NCBI GenBank assembly: GCA_026126305.1
Contig: JAHCJI010000009.1
Span: forward strand, 62,001 to 126,000
Direction: 5' to 3'
DNA: 64,000 bases
Source: Phycisphaeraceae bacterium
GTDB lineage: Bacteria; Planctomycetota; Phycisphaerae; Phycisphaerales; UBA1924
Both the position numbers and the translations under genes were made by a program. Below, in pieces: positions 44,686 through 52,109 of the stretch; within the stretch, counting starts at the first letter, position 1; each line of letters opens with the position of its first letter. A model generated the notes under the pieces. The model was not told the DNA's origin and made no database searches. It saw only the letters and a program-made list of their open reading frames with translations.

Positions 44686-46071
44686 CTATTCGAGCCAACG
44701 GGCCGCGAGGATCCGTCCTGCTGCTCCCGAGGCCAGCACCTCGTCGAGCAGGGCGGCCACCTCGGGTGGCTCGGGGGGCTGGTCATCCTCGAAGCTATCG
44801 GCGGGCGCTGGGGGGGGTGTTGAGCCGTCCTTTGCCCTCGGGCCATGGGTTTCGGCCGCCACCGGCCGCCCCCCCACGCCCCCCACGCCCCCCACAACCC
44901 CCACGCCCCCCACGGCCCCAGCCGCATCTGCCCCAAATCCTGCCCGCGAGCCATCCGCAGCGGCCAGCATGCCCATGATCGAGGCCAACTCGTGCCGGCG
45001 CAGGCGGTCGGCCGACACCAGCCGGGGCCCGTGCTCATCGCTCAACGAGACGCCCTTGGGCCCCCCGGGCAGCTGCGACGCCGCCGTCAGCGCCAGGTCC
45101 TCGGCCTCGCGCCAGCACGAGGCGGCCAGCACGACCTCGACGTAGCGGGTCCGCAGCGCCTTCGTGCCCATGGCCCGCGTCTGATCATCGGTGGCCGGTT
45201 TGCCCTCCGATTCGGGCGTCGATCCGGTGCTTTGCGGCCCATCGGCATCGGCCGGATCTACTTCGGCCGGATCAACTTCGGCAGGGTCCACCCGCACCAG
45301 GCATCGCCAGCCGGTGGTGCCCAGCTCTCGGCCGTCGTCGTCCAGGTTGCGTTCCACGTCGATGTTGAGCGTCATGCCCCACAGGTCGACCAGGGCCTCG
45401 GTCACCTCCTCGGGGCCGGGCAGTTCGGGCCGGTCGTCGGGGGTCAGCAGCACGCTGCGGTGCTCGTGGCTCACCGCGTCGGCGGCCAGCACCTCCACGG
45501 GCGGCTGCCCATCGGCCCTTCGGGCCCGGTTGCCCGCGGCCGGCTCGCCGCCCAGGTTCAGCAGCTCAAAGGCCGTCAGCAGCCGGTCCACGCGTTCCTT
45601 GTGCTCGGTCTCCACGCGGATGGTCAGCACCTTGTGCTCGTCGAGGAAGAAGTAAAAGAACGGCTCCTCGCTCATGGCCCCAAAGCCGCACAGGCCGTCT
45701 TCAAAGAGGAACGGCTCGTACCAGCGCATGCCGTCGTACAGGGCCTCGACGCCCACCAGCTCGTAGGCGATGTACGGGTCGATCTCACGGAAGGCGTCGT
45801 TGCCCAGCACGTCCAGGATGGGGTAGACCCGCCCGGGCAGCAGGCTCAGCAGGGCCGAGCACAGGGGCCGCAGCCGCTCTGCCGAGACCAAGACCTCGTA
45901 CACGTAGCGGTCGGGCCACTCTTCCCACTCCTCGTCGCCGTCGGCGGGCTCGAAGTCGACGGTGTACCCGCTGGTGGGGGCCACCGGCTCGACGGGATAC
46001 ACCCCCAGCGGGAAGGCAAACCCATTGACGCGGACGCGTTCGAGGGCGGGGTTGAGCAGGCATCGGTGCAT
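44686..46071 (-). CDS. Unknown acidic protein with low-complexity tail
   Basis: 461 residues from ATG 46071. An open frame runs 80 codons further upstream only because the adjacent heptamer repeat has no stops, so those residues are rejected. First 230 residues form a compact domain (VYPILDVLGNDAFREIDPYI and FFYFFLDEHKVLTIRVE) that I do not recognise. A Gly-Val-rich stretch near residues 390-410 and a proline-rich segment follow. Neighbours offer no clue to function. Confidence 0.6.
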   Translation of the reverse strand: MHRCLLNPALERVRVNGFAFPLGVYPVEPVAPTSGYTVDFEPADGDEEWEEWPDRYVYEVLVSAERLRPLCSALLSLLPGRVYPILDVLGNDAFREIDPYIAYELVGVEALYDGMRWYEPFLFEDGLCGFGAMSEEPFFYFFLDEHKVLTIRVETEHKERVDRLLTAFELLNLGGEPAAGNRARRADGQPPVEVLAADAVSHEHRSVLLTPDDRPELPGPEEVTEALVDLWGMTLNIDVERNLDDDGRELGTTGWRCLVRVDPAEVDPAEVDPADADGPQSTGSTPESEGKPATDDQTRAMGTKALRTRYVEVVLAASCWREAEDLALTAASQLPGGPKGVSLSDEHGPRLVSADRLRRHELASIMGMLAAADGSRAGFGADAAGAVGGVGVVGGVGGVGGRPVAAETHGPRAKDGSTPPPAPADSFEDDQPPEPPEVAALLDEVLASGAAGRILAARWLE

Positions 46072-46170
46072 CGCGGCATGGTATCGGGCGTCCGGGTCGG
46101 GGGCGGCGGCGGGGCGGGGCGGGGCGGCGGGGCGAGGCGAGGCGAGGTGACGGCAGATGGGAGGGGAGAG

Positions 46171-46380
46171 GCATCGGGCATCGGGCATCGGGCATCGGGC
46201 ATTGGGCATCGGGCATTGGGCATTGGGCATTGGGCATTGGGCATTGGGCATCGGGCATTGGGCATTGGGCATTGGGCATTGGGCATTGGGCATCGGGCAT
46301 TGGGCATTGGGCAATCAGCATCCGGCATCCGATCCCCCGATTGCCGGCTCCCGATTCCCGATTGCCGATTCCCCCACCCC
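46171..46380. repeat. Heptamer array (GCATYGG)20 with inverted GATTSCC arm
   Basis: Twenty exact heptamers GCATCGG/GCATTGG run from 46171 to 46310. The seven-base phase continues through GCATCCG units, a core CATCCGATCCCCCGATTGCC, and then GATTCCC/GATTGCC units to about 46380. The right arm is roughly the reverse complement of the left. The same core recurs at 46797-46823. Confidence 0.9.
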
Positions 46381-46463
46381 CGTTCGCATCCCGTTCAGGA
46401 AACCCGCGTTCTGAGAGCGCCAGAGCGGTTTTTTCATCCGAAAAGCGGTGAACATCGGTGCAA

Positions 46464-46475
46464 GTACTCGAGTAC
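46464..46475. other. 12-bp perfect palindrome next to array B
   Basis: GTACTCGAGTAC, flanked by GGTGC (left) and GCACC (right), which extends the dyad to about 26 bp with two mismatches. It lies 30 bp before array B. Confidence 0.4.
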
Positions 46476-46504
46476 GAGCACCGTTGCATCGCGCACGCGG
46501 AAGT

Positions 46505-46700
46505 TTGTCGAGCGACAACGGAGCGTTGTCGAGCGACATCGGGGCGTTGTTGAGCGACCTTGGTCCGTTGTCGAGCGACTATGGACCGTTGTCGAGCGAC
46601 ATTGGTGCGTTGTCGAGCGACATTTAGGCGTTGCACGCCGACATCGACCCATGTTCGCTCGACATCGCCCCGCCGTCGGCCGCGCACGAACCACTTTCGA
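46505..46700. repeat. 21-bp tandem array B
   Basis: Six regular units start at 46505, 46526, 46547, 46568, 46589 and 46610, each with TTGTCGAGCGAC (TGTCG-AG-CGACA, fully palindromic TTGTCGAGCGACAA in the first unit), followed by nine variable bases. Three further units to about 46700 are degenerate. The variable part differs in every unit while the dyad half is constant. Confidence 0.88.
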
Positions 46701-46752
46701 CCACATCGCGCCCACCCCAAGCCGCCAACACCCGCGACCAGCCCCCCGATTG

Positions 46753-46905
46753 ACGGCAGCCGGCAATCGGCATTCGGCAGCCGGCATGCGGCAATCGGCA
46801 TCCGATCCCCCCGATTGCCGATTCCCGATTCCCGGCTGCCGATTGCCGAATCCCCCTTCCCGATGCCCGGTGCCCGGTGCCTCCTCCCATCTGCCATCTG
46901 GCCCC
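46753..46905. repeat. Second heptamer cluster with inverted arms
   Basis: CGGCAAT/CGGCATC-type heptamers (46753-46803), a core CATCCGATCCCCCCGATTGCC, then GATTGCC/GATTCCC units to 46860 and GATGCCC/GGTGCCC units ending in ATCTGCCATCTGG. GGCAATCGG and CCGATTGCC are exact inverted copies. It truncates the adjacent Rhs fragment. Confidence 0.8.
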
Positions 46906-46909
46906 CCGG

Positions 46910-47245
46910 GCAGATCTCGCGTCGAGGGTTGTCTTGGGCCAGGTCGATGCCCGAGCCGTCCACGCCCACGCCGCCGGCCGGTTCCAGCGGTCGAGCTGCA
47001 CGGAATCACCGCCGGAGTCGAAGCGGTTGCTGTACACCCCCGGCTCGGGCAGCGTCGTGCCGACGACGCCGCTGGTGCCCAGGTAGTCGTACGTCGCCAC
47101 GGTGACGAAATTGTTCGCGTGGCCGAGCTTCACCTGCCCCACGCGCGAAAGATTGCTCTCGATCGTCGAGTTGAGCACCACGTACTGTGCGGCGTACCCG
47201 CTGGGGTAGGCCATGCTGCTGCGGCGGATGGTCTGCCGAATGTTT
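46910..47245 (-). pseudogene. Rhs/YD-repeat fragment
   Basis: About 105 codons. SRVGQVKLGHANNFVTVATY followed by DYLG, VYSNRF and VQLDRWNR is characteristic of the YD-repeat region just before an Rhs core in planctomycete Rhs proteins. It has no core and no start, and ends in the heptamer cluster at 46753-46905. It lies downstream of a separate Rhs core fragment (48059-49369), in an order that cannot be a simple single gene, so it is a displaced remnant. Confidence 0.65.
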
Positions 47246-47255
47246 GCAGTGACGC

Positions 47256-48062
47256 TTAGTACAAGATCTTCTCGAACAGATGACGTATTATGATATTATC
47301 ATAATACGAGCCACATTCTGGACACTGCCCACCATCACAGAGCGGGTATTTGCAGATAACACACTTATTTCCCAGAGTAATATGTATCGCACGCGTGGTA
47401 GCAAAAATGGCATAACAAATATATCGGAGTGCAGTGTAGAATAGAATATTCCCTACAAATGGTGTCCCGTTGATGCCATACGGAACACCTCGATTGGCAA
47501 AACCTGAATACGTTACATGTGGAGCAACAGGATTGCTTACGGGAAGCCATTTAACTGATGCATCGCCATTTGTAGATAAGATGTGTGCGTGCCACATATT
47601 ATGCAAAGGCCATCCGGAGAAGATTAGAACAAAGTGCTCTCGCTCCTCGTAATCTGTCGTCAGACGCACATACTCCAATGCGTGTCTTGCCCATGACGGT
47701 AAAGGGCGATGAAGAGCTTCGGTGGCCAAGGCAGGAGATGCCCCGAATTGTTCAAGCTGTGATATCGACAATCCCGGTATTGCGCCTGTTGCGGAAAACT
47801 GTGGCGTTGAAGCCTCACCAATATCGCCGTGATACCTATTAGCACTTTGCCACTCATAGACAAACAATCTGCATTGCACCCAAGTAGAGCCCGCTCGCCA
47901 CCCTAGCTTCTGTGAGTGATCGCGATATGGAGCACTCCAAACAAATGGCGTGGGGTCTATTATAACATGCGGAAGAACTGCGATGAGTGCGGAAATGACC
48001 GTACTTATGCTCATTACAATAAGCATTCGTCTTATAACTCTAGTGCAGGATATTTTTATCAT
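47256..48062 (-). CDS. AT-rich membrane protein with zinc ribbon (candidate immunity protein)
   Basis: 268 residues from ATG 48062, which overlaps the upstream stop by 4 bp (ATGA); GTG 48074 is an alternative. A hydrophobic N-terminal span (RMLIVMSISTVISALIAVLP), a soluble middle, another span near GNILFYTALRYICYAIFATT and a C-terminal ribbon CVICKYPLCDGGQCPECG. Base composition is markedly AT-rich compared with the surroundings, as for recently transferred DNA. Coupled translation behind an Rhs C-terminal domain fits an immunity protein; sequence alone does not prove it. Confidence 0.55.
   Translation of the reverse strand: MIKISCTRVIRRMLIVMSISTVISALIAVLPHVIIDPTPFVWSAPYRDHSQKLGWRAGSTWVQCRLFVYEWQSANRYHGDIGEASTPQFSATGAIPGLSISQLEQFGASPALATEALHRPLPSWARHALEYVRLTTDYEEREHFVLIFSGWPLHNMWHAHILSTNGDASVKWLPVSNPVAPHVTYSGFANRGVPYGINGTPFVGNILFYTALRYICYAIFATTRAIHITLGNKCVICKYPLCDGGQCPECGSYYDNIIIRHLFEKILY
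47285..47307. repeat. Perfect 23-bp inverted repeat inside the 47256 gene
   Basis: Arms GTATTATGATA and TATCATAATAC, 11 bp each, with one central T, close to the 3' end of the gene. Confidence 0.6.
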
Positions 48063-49369
48063 TTTCTCGAGCACCAGCCCTTCGTTGCATCACGCAAAGA
48101 CGACCGTGTAAACCTGCAAGCCGCCCGTTCAGACTCGGTCCGCAACTGCTCGCAGTTGATGGTAGCATCAAAGCAACTTGAAATACATGTGTGAACGCGG
48201 CACTCAGAACGCCATCTACCATCCTCTCCATCCTTCCATATCTGCTGACCAGGCTTGGCAGGATCGCAGTCGAGTTCGATTCGATGTAGTTGTTCGCACT
48301 TCGAAAGGCATACGCTGAATGTCGAAATCCACCCGATACGTTGATCCATCCCCCTAAACCTTGTGCAATTGCAGATCAGATAATCACCGTCTTTGCACCC
48401 AGTGAGCGCGAACACAGGAATAAATCCCCATTCACGTTGAGCATCCACGCACCAGTCATAACACTGCTGCTCATCAGGATCCATCGGGTTTGGATTTCCA
48501 CGTCTGGGAGGTAGGGTAATAGGCAGAGGCGACTCAAACGCCAGAAAGCATGCTGTGGAACATTCTTGATCAATTGCCTTGTCTGGACCCTCGCAACATA
48601 CCAAACAATCCGTAAGTGAACTGGATTGGCCAACGCATCGGCTACCATCCGGAATAACCGGTTGTATACTGCATCCGAATAGCGAGTTAGCACCAGCCAC
48701 CCCGCAACCACACGGACTATAGCAGGGCTTTCCAAACCCCACGCCAACGCTACTCGCGTTGCCGCTTCGGTGGATCAGCCGGCCCAAGCCTGTGTGATAC
48801 ACGCCCTGGCGCAGGAATGCCAGCACGGGAATGTGCTTGCTGAACGTCGCGCCGGTCATGCCGATGGTCGAACCATCACGCGACAGCGCATCCCAGCCCA
48901 GCGTTCCAGGCGTGTTCGCCGTCGCGTCGTCGCCATCGATGACGCCGTCGAGGTTGATGTCGGCATACGCGCGGTACCCGGCCGACCAGCCCGAGATCGT
49001 CGTGGCCTCGGCAGATGTAAACTCGCCGTCAAAATTAAGATCGCCCGCGGGCATCCCAAACACACGACCATACGGGCTGTAGAACGCCCGCTCCCGCTGC
49101 ACGCCGGCGTCGCTGATGATCACCGCCGCGTCCTGCCGCCAGTTTTGCAGCACGTACCACCGCTTGTCTTCGGTCTGCGGGGAACCCGTGCTCAAGAACG
49201 TGCGGCGCATGATTACCGAGTCTACATCGCTCGCGCCGCCAAAGCCATCGAGTCCGCCCTGGTGATGGAGAGCGTCCTGGGTAGAGGACGTGCCGTCGTA
49301 GCGAGCGGCGGGCGGGCGTTGGGTATGGGACGCAGGATACCCGCCCGATGCCTGATGCCCTGTGCCCAA
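48059..49369 (-). CDS. Orphan Rhs core with cysteine-rich C-terminal domain (N-terminally truncated)
   Basis: 436 codons to the repeat cluster at 49355-49450, where the frame starts without a real N-terminus (ATG 49210 is a usable start). Rhs core features: WYVLQNWRQDAAVIISDAG, FYSPYGRVFGMPAGD and the core end HTGLGRLIHRSG. A calcium-loop insertion (DLNFDGEFTSAE, DINLDGVIDGDD) lies in the core, as in other planctomycetes. After the core, about 250 residues with 24 cysteines and no recognisable domain; this variable tail sits where Rhs toxins are. AT content rises toward the 3' end. Followed by the coupled gene at 47256. Confidence 0.75.
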   Translation of the reverse strand: MGTGHQASGGYPASHTQRPPAARYDGTSSTQDALHHQGGLDGFGGASDVDSVIMRRTFLSTGSPQTEDKRWYVLQNWRQDAAVIISDAGVQRERAFYSPYGRVFGMPAGDLNFDGEFTSAEATTISGWSAGYRAYADINLDGVIDGDDATANTPGTLGWDALSRDGSTIGMTGATFSKHIPVLAFLRQGVYHTGLGRLIHRSGNASSVGVGFGKPCYSPCGCGVAGANSLFGCSIQPVIPDGSRCVGQSSSLTDCLVCCEGPDKAIDQECSTACFLAFESPLPITLPPRRGNPNPMDPDEQQCYDWCVDAQREWGFIPVFALTGCKDGDYLICNCTRFRGMDQRIGWISTFSVCLSKCEQLHRIELDCDPAKPGQQIWKDGEDGRWRSECRVHTCISSCFDATINCEQLRTESERAACRFTRSSLRDATKGWCSRK

Positions 49370-49450
49370 TCCCCAATGCCTAGTGCCAAGTGCCCAGTGC
49401 CCGATGCCCAGTGCCCTCCGACTCCGAATCTGCCATCTGCCATCTGGCTT
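49355..49450. repeat. Heptamer cluster at the 5' edge of the Rhs core fragment
   Basis: GATGCCT, GATGCCC, AATGCCT, AGTGCCC and similar heptamers, ending in ATCTGCCATCTGG at 49434-49449, which is also the end of the cluster at 46753-46905. Confidence 0.65.
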
Positions 49451-49459
49451 GCCCCTCGG

Positions 49460-49771
49460 TCAGCCCGGGTTGTCGGCCCGGGCCTGGGCTTCGGCCTGTT
49501 GCGCGATGGCGTTCAGGTCGCGGCCGTTCATCAGCGGGATGCTCGTGCGGCCGGTGGTCAGCACCACGCGGACGTAGGGCTTGCACATGCCGCAGCCCGT
49601 GCAGCAGCCGGTGCGCTCGGACAGTTGCTCGAGCGTGAGGCCCTCTTCGCGGGCGAGTTTCAGCAGCTTCTCGAAGGGCTGGTCGAAGCACACGCACCGC
49701 TCGACACGCACGCGACGCGTCGGGCGGTCGAGGTCGGCAATCGTCGGCTTGGTGCTCGCGGCGGGTCCCAT
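49460..49771 (-). CDS. BFD-like [2Fe-2S] ferredoxin
   Basis: 103 residues from ATG 49771 (GTG 49777 possible). Cysteines CVCFDQPF and CCTGCGMC, with the helix GLTLEQLSERTG between them, match the bacterioferritin-associated ferredoxin fold, which carries a 2Fe-2S cluster. The pattern is like Bfd, but no bacterioferritin is nearby. It is the last gene of the B12-riboswitch operon (40 bp after the pseudopilin), so a redox role in cobalamin or cobalt handling is possible. Confidence 0.8.
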   Translation of the reverse strand: MGPAASTKPTIADLDRPTRRVRVERCVCFDQPFEKLLKLAREEGLTLEQLSERTGCCTGCGMCKPYVRVVLTTGRTSIPLMNGRDLNAIAQQAEAQARADNPG

Positions 49772-49811
49772 GTCCACACCAGACTATCGACCCGGGAGCC
49801 GGGCGTGTCCA

Positions 49812-50654
49812 TCACCAGGCCCGCCAGTCGGGAATGTATCGAGGGTCGTTGTGGATCCCGATCGACCCGATGCCCTGGGCCGGCTGGGCGAGCCACTCGG
49901 GCTGGGCCGCGTAGCCCTGGGCGCTGCCGTCGGCGTGGACGCCCTGGCACACACCCCCCACACCCGCCCCCGCGCTAGCCCCGCCATGGCGAAAGCACGA
50001 GGTGGGAAACTCGTTGGCCTGCCAGCGGCCGGGCCGGCCCGGGCCGCCGCTGTAGAGCATGGGCGGGTCGAGCAGGGCGTTGCTGGCCGGCAGGGCCCCG
50101 GGCCCGCGGCTGATGAGCGTGTCGGCGAAGACCAGGACCTGCGTGGGGTGCTCGATGGTCGCCAGTCGCTGGTGCGGGCGGTGGGCGATCTGCCGCGACC
50201 AGCCGGGGGTAAAGGCCGGGCTGAGGTAGTAGCCGTTGTAGCCGTAGGTGCTGGTGGGCGTGCCCGTTGTGCCCTGGTGGTGGTAGGTGCCCGGGCGCTG
50301 GGCGGGGCAGGCATACAGGCCCGCCTCGCCCGGCCTGGCGTCGAGGTACGTGGTCAGCAGGCCCCTGTCATGGTCGAGCCGGCCCGTGGTCGAGCCGTCG
50401 GCCCCCCACCAATAGATGCCGTCGCCCCCGCGGGTGTGGGCCGCGTCGGTGTAGGCCAAGGGCATGGCCAGGCCCCGGTGGTCGCCCGCGTAGAGCGTCC
50501 ACGCCACGCCCATCTGCCGGAGTTGGCCCAGGCAGACCGCCGAGCGGGCGGCACCCCTGGCCCCGGCCAGCGCGGGCAGCAGGACGCCCACCATGCCGCC
50601 CACCAGCGCCACGACCACCAGCAACTCCACGAGCGTGAAGCCCCGGGCCCGCAT
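49812..50654 (-). CDS. Type II secretion pseudopilin-like protein
   Basis: 280 residues. N-terminal prepilin motif G-FTLVELLVVVALVGGMVGVLLPAL, with Gly before Phe as cleavage site and Glu at position 5 of the mature chain. The C-terminal domain (about 40-280) matches the planctomycete DUF1559-like pseudopilins (SAVCLGQLRQMGVAWTLY, YLDARPGEAGLYACPAQ). Directly abuts the preceding gene (no spacing), so it belongs to the riboswitch operon. Confidence 0.85.
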   Translation of the reverse strand: MRARGFTLVELLVVVALVGGMVGVLLPALAGARGAARSAVCLGQLRQMGVAWTLYAGDHRGLAMPLAYTDAAHTRGGDGIYWWGADGSTTGRLDHDRGLLTTYLDARPGEAGLYACPAQRPGTYHHQGTTGTPTSTYGYNGYYLSPAFTPGWSRQIAHRPHQRLATIEHPTQVLVFADTLISRGPGALPASNALLDPPMLYSGGPGRPGRWQANEFPTSCFRHGGASAGAGVGGVCQGVHADGSAQGYAAQPEWLAQPAQGIGSIGIHNDPRYIPDWRAW

Positions 50655-52109
50655 TCACCCGCACCCGGCCGCGAAGGCGTTCTGGAAAGCCAAAAAGTCG
50701 AACAACGTCAGCGAGCCATCGCCGTCGAGGTCGGCCCGCAGGTCGCCGGCGGCAAAGGCGTTCTGGAAGGCCAAAAAGTCGAAGATGGTCAGCTCGCCGT
50801 CGCCGTCGAAGTCCGCAAGGCACGCCTCGGCCAGCGCGAAGCCCGCGACGTGGTCGCCCCAGGCGCTCACGGCCACGCCCCGGGCCACCGCGGGAGAGCC
50901 ACCGCCCCAGTCGCTCCGGGCCAGCACCAGCTGCGCCCCGGCGGGGTCGGCGTCCAGGTCGAGCAGCGCCAGCCCGCCCGTGGGCGAGCCCACCAGGAGG
51001 GCCGCGCCAGTGGACGAAACGATGGCCGCGGGCTGGTGGTCCCAGCCGCCCAGGGCCAGGTACTCGCCGGGATCGATGCGGCCGTTGCCGTTGAGGTCGT
51101 CCCAGGTTGCGAAAGCCAGGTCCCAGCGGCGCTCGGCCGCGTCGCCCAGGTCGCCAAACACCTGCACCGTGGGCAGGCTGCCGAAGCCCTCCAGCCCCGC
51201 AGACAGCACGACGCGGCCGTCGCCCAGGACGATGGGCATGGCGTTGGTGCGCTCGGTGGGCGTCGACCACACGACGGAGCCGTCGAGCGCGTCAATCTTC
51301 ACCAGCACGCTGTTGTCGCGCCCGCCGCTGAAGCCGTAGGTGGCGGCGTAGGCGTGGCCGTCCAGCAACGACAGGCCGCCGAAGAAGCCCGTCGCGCCCG
51401 GGGCGTCGATCTCCCACAACAGGCTCTCGCCCTCATAGCAACGCACGAAGCCATTGGTCAGCGCCACCAAGGCGCGCGGGCCAAGAGCACGCGAGCCAAG
51501 CAGCGCGGGGCTCGCGCCCGAGGCCGGGCCGATCGTGGGCTCGGTCACCAGTTCGCCGCTGCCAAGGTCCACCGCCAGCAACCGCGCCGCGCCGCCGAAG
51601 GGGTCGTAGGTCGTCACCAGCACCAGGCCCGCCGCGGCGTCGATGGCCGGCGAGGCGTTGACCACGCGCTGGCCAAGCTCCAGGCTCCAGGCCTCTTCGC
51701 CGCTGCCCAGGTCGAAGGCCGCCAGGGTGGAGCCGCTGGCGACGATGGCCAGGCCGCCCTCACGCGTGCCAAGCACCACTGGGCTCGACCACGACGCGAA
51801 GGCCGGCGGGTCGATGGGCGTGCGCCAGCGTTCCGCGCCCGTGGCCGCCTCGAGCGCCACGGCGTGGGCGACGCCTTCGAGCATGCCCAGCACGACCACG
51901 ACGCCGTCCTGCGAGACCACCGGCGTGGCCTGCGAGACGGCCTGGAAGCCGCCGCCGCCGTCGTAGACCCAGGCCGGCGAGGAAAGATCGGGCAGCGACG
52001 AACCCGCGGCGATGGAACGTCGCTGGGCGTCCTTGCCCGCGTGCGTCCAGGCGTCGTCGGCCAGCGCGGGCAGGGCCAGGATGCAGACAAAGCACGTTGC
52101 GATGCGCAT
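50655..52109 (-). CDS. Secreted PQQ-type propeller with GC-type dockerin tail
   Basis: 484 residues. Signal peptide MRIATCFVCILALPALA. PQQ-like blades recur (GMLEGVAHAVALEAATGAER, ATYGFSGGRDNSVLVKIDAL); the tail loops DFDGDGELTIFDFL and DLDGDGSLTLFDFL end AAGCG. Ligand unknown; position behind the B12 riboswitch suggests a ligand-binding or electron-transfer surface propeller. It starts at the base next to the previous stop. Confidence 0.85.
   Translation of the reverse strand: MRIATCFVCILALPALADDAWTHAGKDAQRRSIAAGSSLPDLSSPAWVYDGGGGFQAVSQATPVVSQDGVVVVLGMLEGVAHAVALEAATGAERWRTPIDPPAFASWSSPVVLGTREGGLAIVASGSTLAAFDLGSGEEAWSLELGQRVVNASPAIDAAAGLVLVTTYDPFGGAARLLAVDLGSGELVTEPTIGPASGASPALLGSRALGPRALVALTNGFVRCYEGESLLWEIDAPGATGFFGGLSLLDGHAYAATYGFSGGRDNSVLVKIDALDGSVVWSTPTERTNAMPIVLGDGRVVLSAGLEGFGSLPTVQVFGDLGDAAERRWDLAFATWDDLNGNGRIDPGEYLALGGWDHQPAAIVSSTGAALLVGSPTGGLALLDLDADPAGAQLVLARSDWGGGSPAVARGVAVSAWGDHVAGFALAEACLADFDGDGELTIFDFLAFQNAFAAGDLRADLDGDGSLTLFDFLAFQNAFAAGCG

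Noticed and set aside
44315..44698. Proline/arginine-rich small frame between the secretin and the 44686 gene
   Set aside because: Low complexity on both strands, no start signal; I treat the area as intergenic.
46072..46314. N-terminal extension of the 44686 gene with MPNAQCP repeats
   Set aside because: It is only the heptamer array read through; seven-base units times three give a seven-residue repeat in any frame. The domain begins at 46071.
46624..47214. Intact protein at the YD-repeat fragment
   Set aside because: Only about 90 residues show Rhs character; the rest is heptamer repeat, and no core follows.
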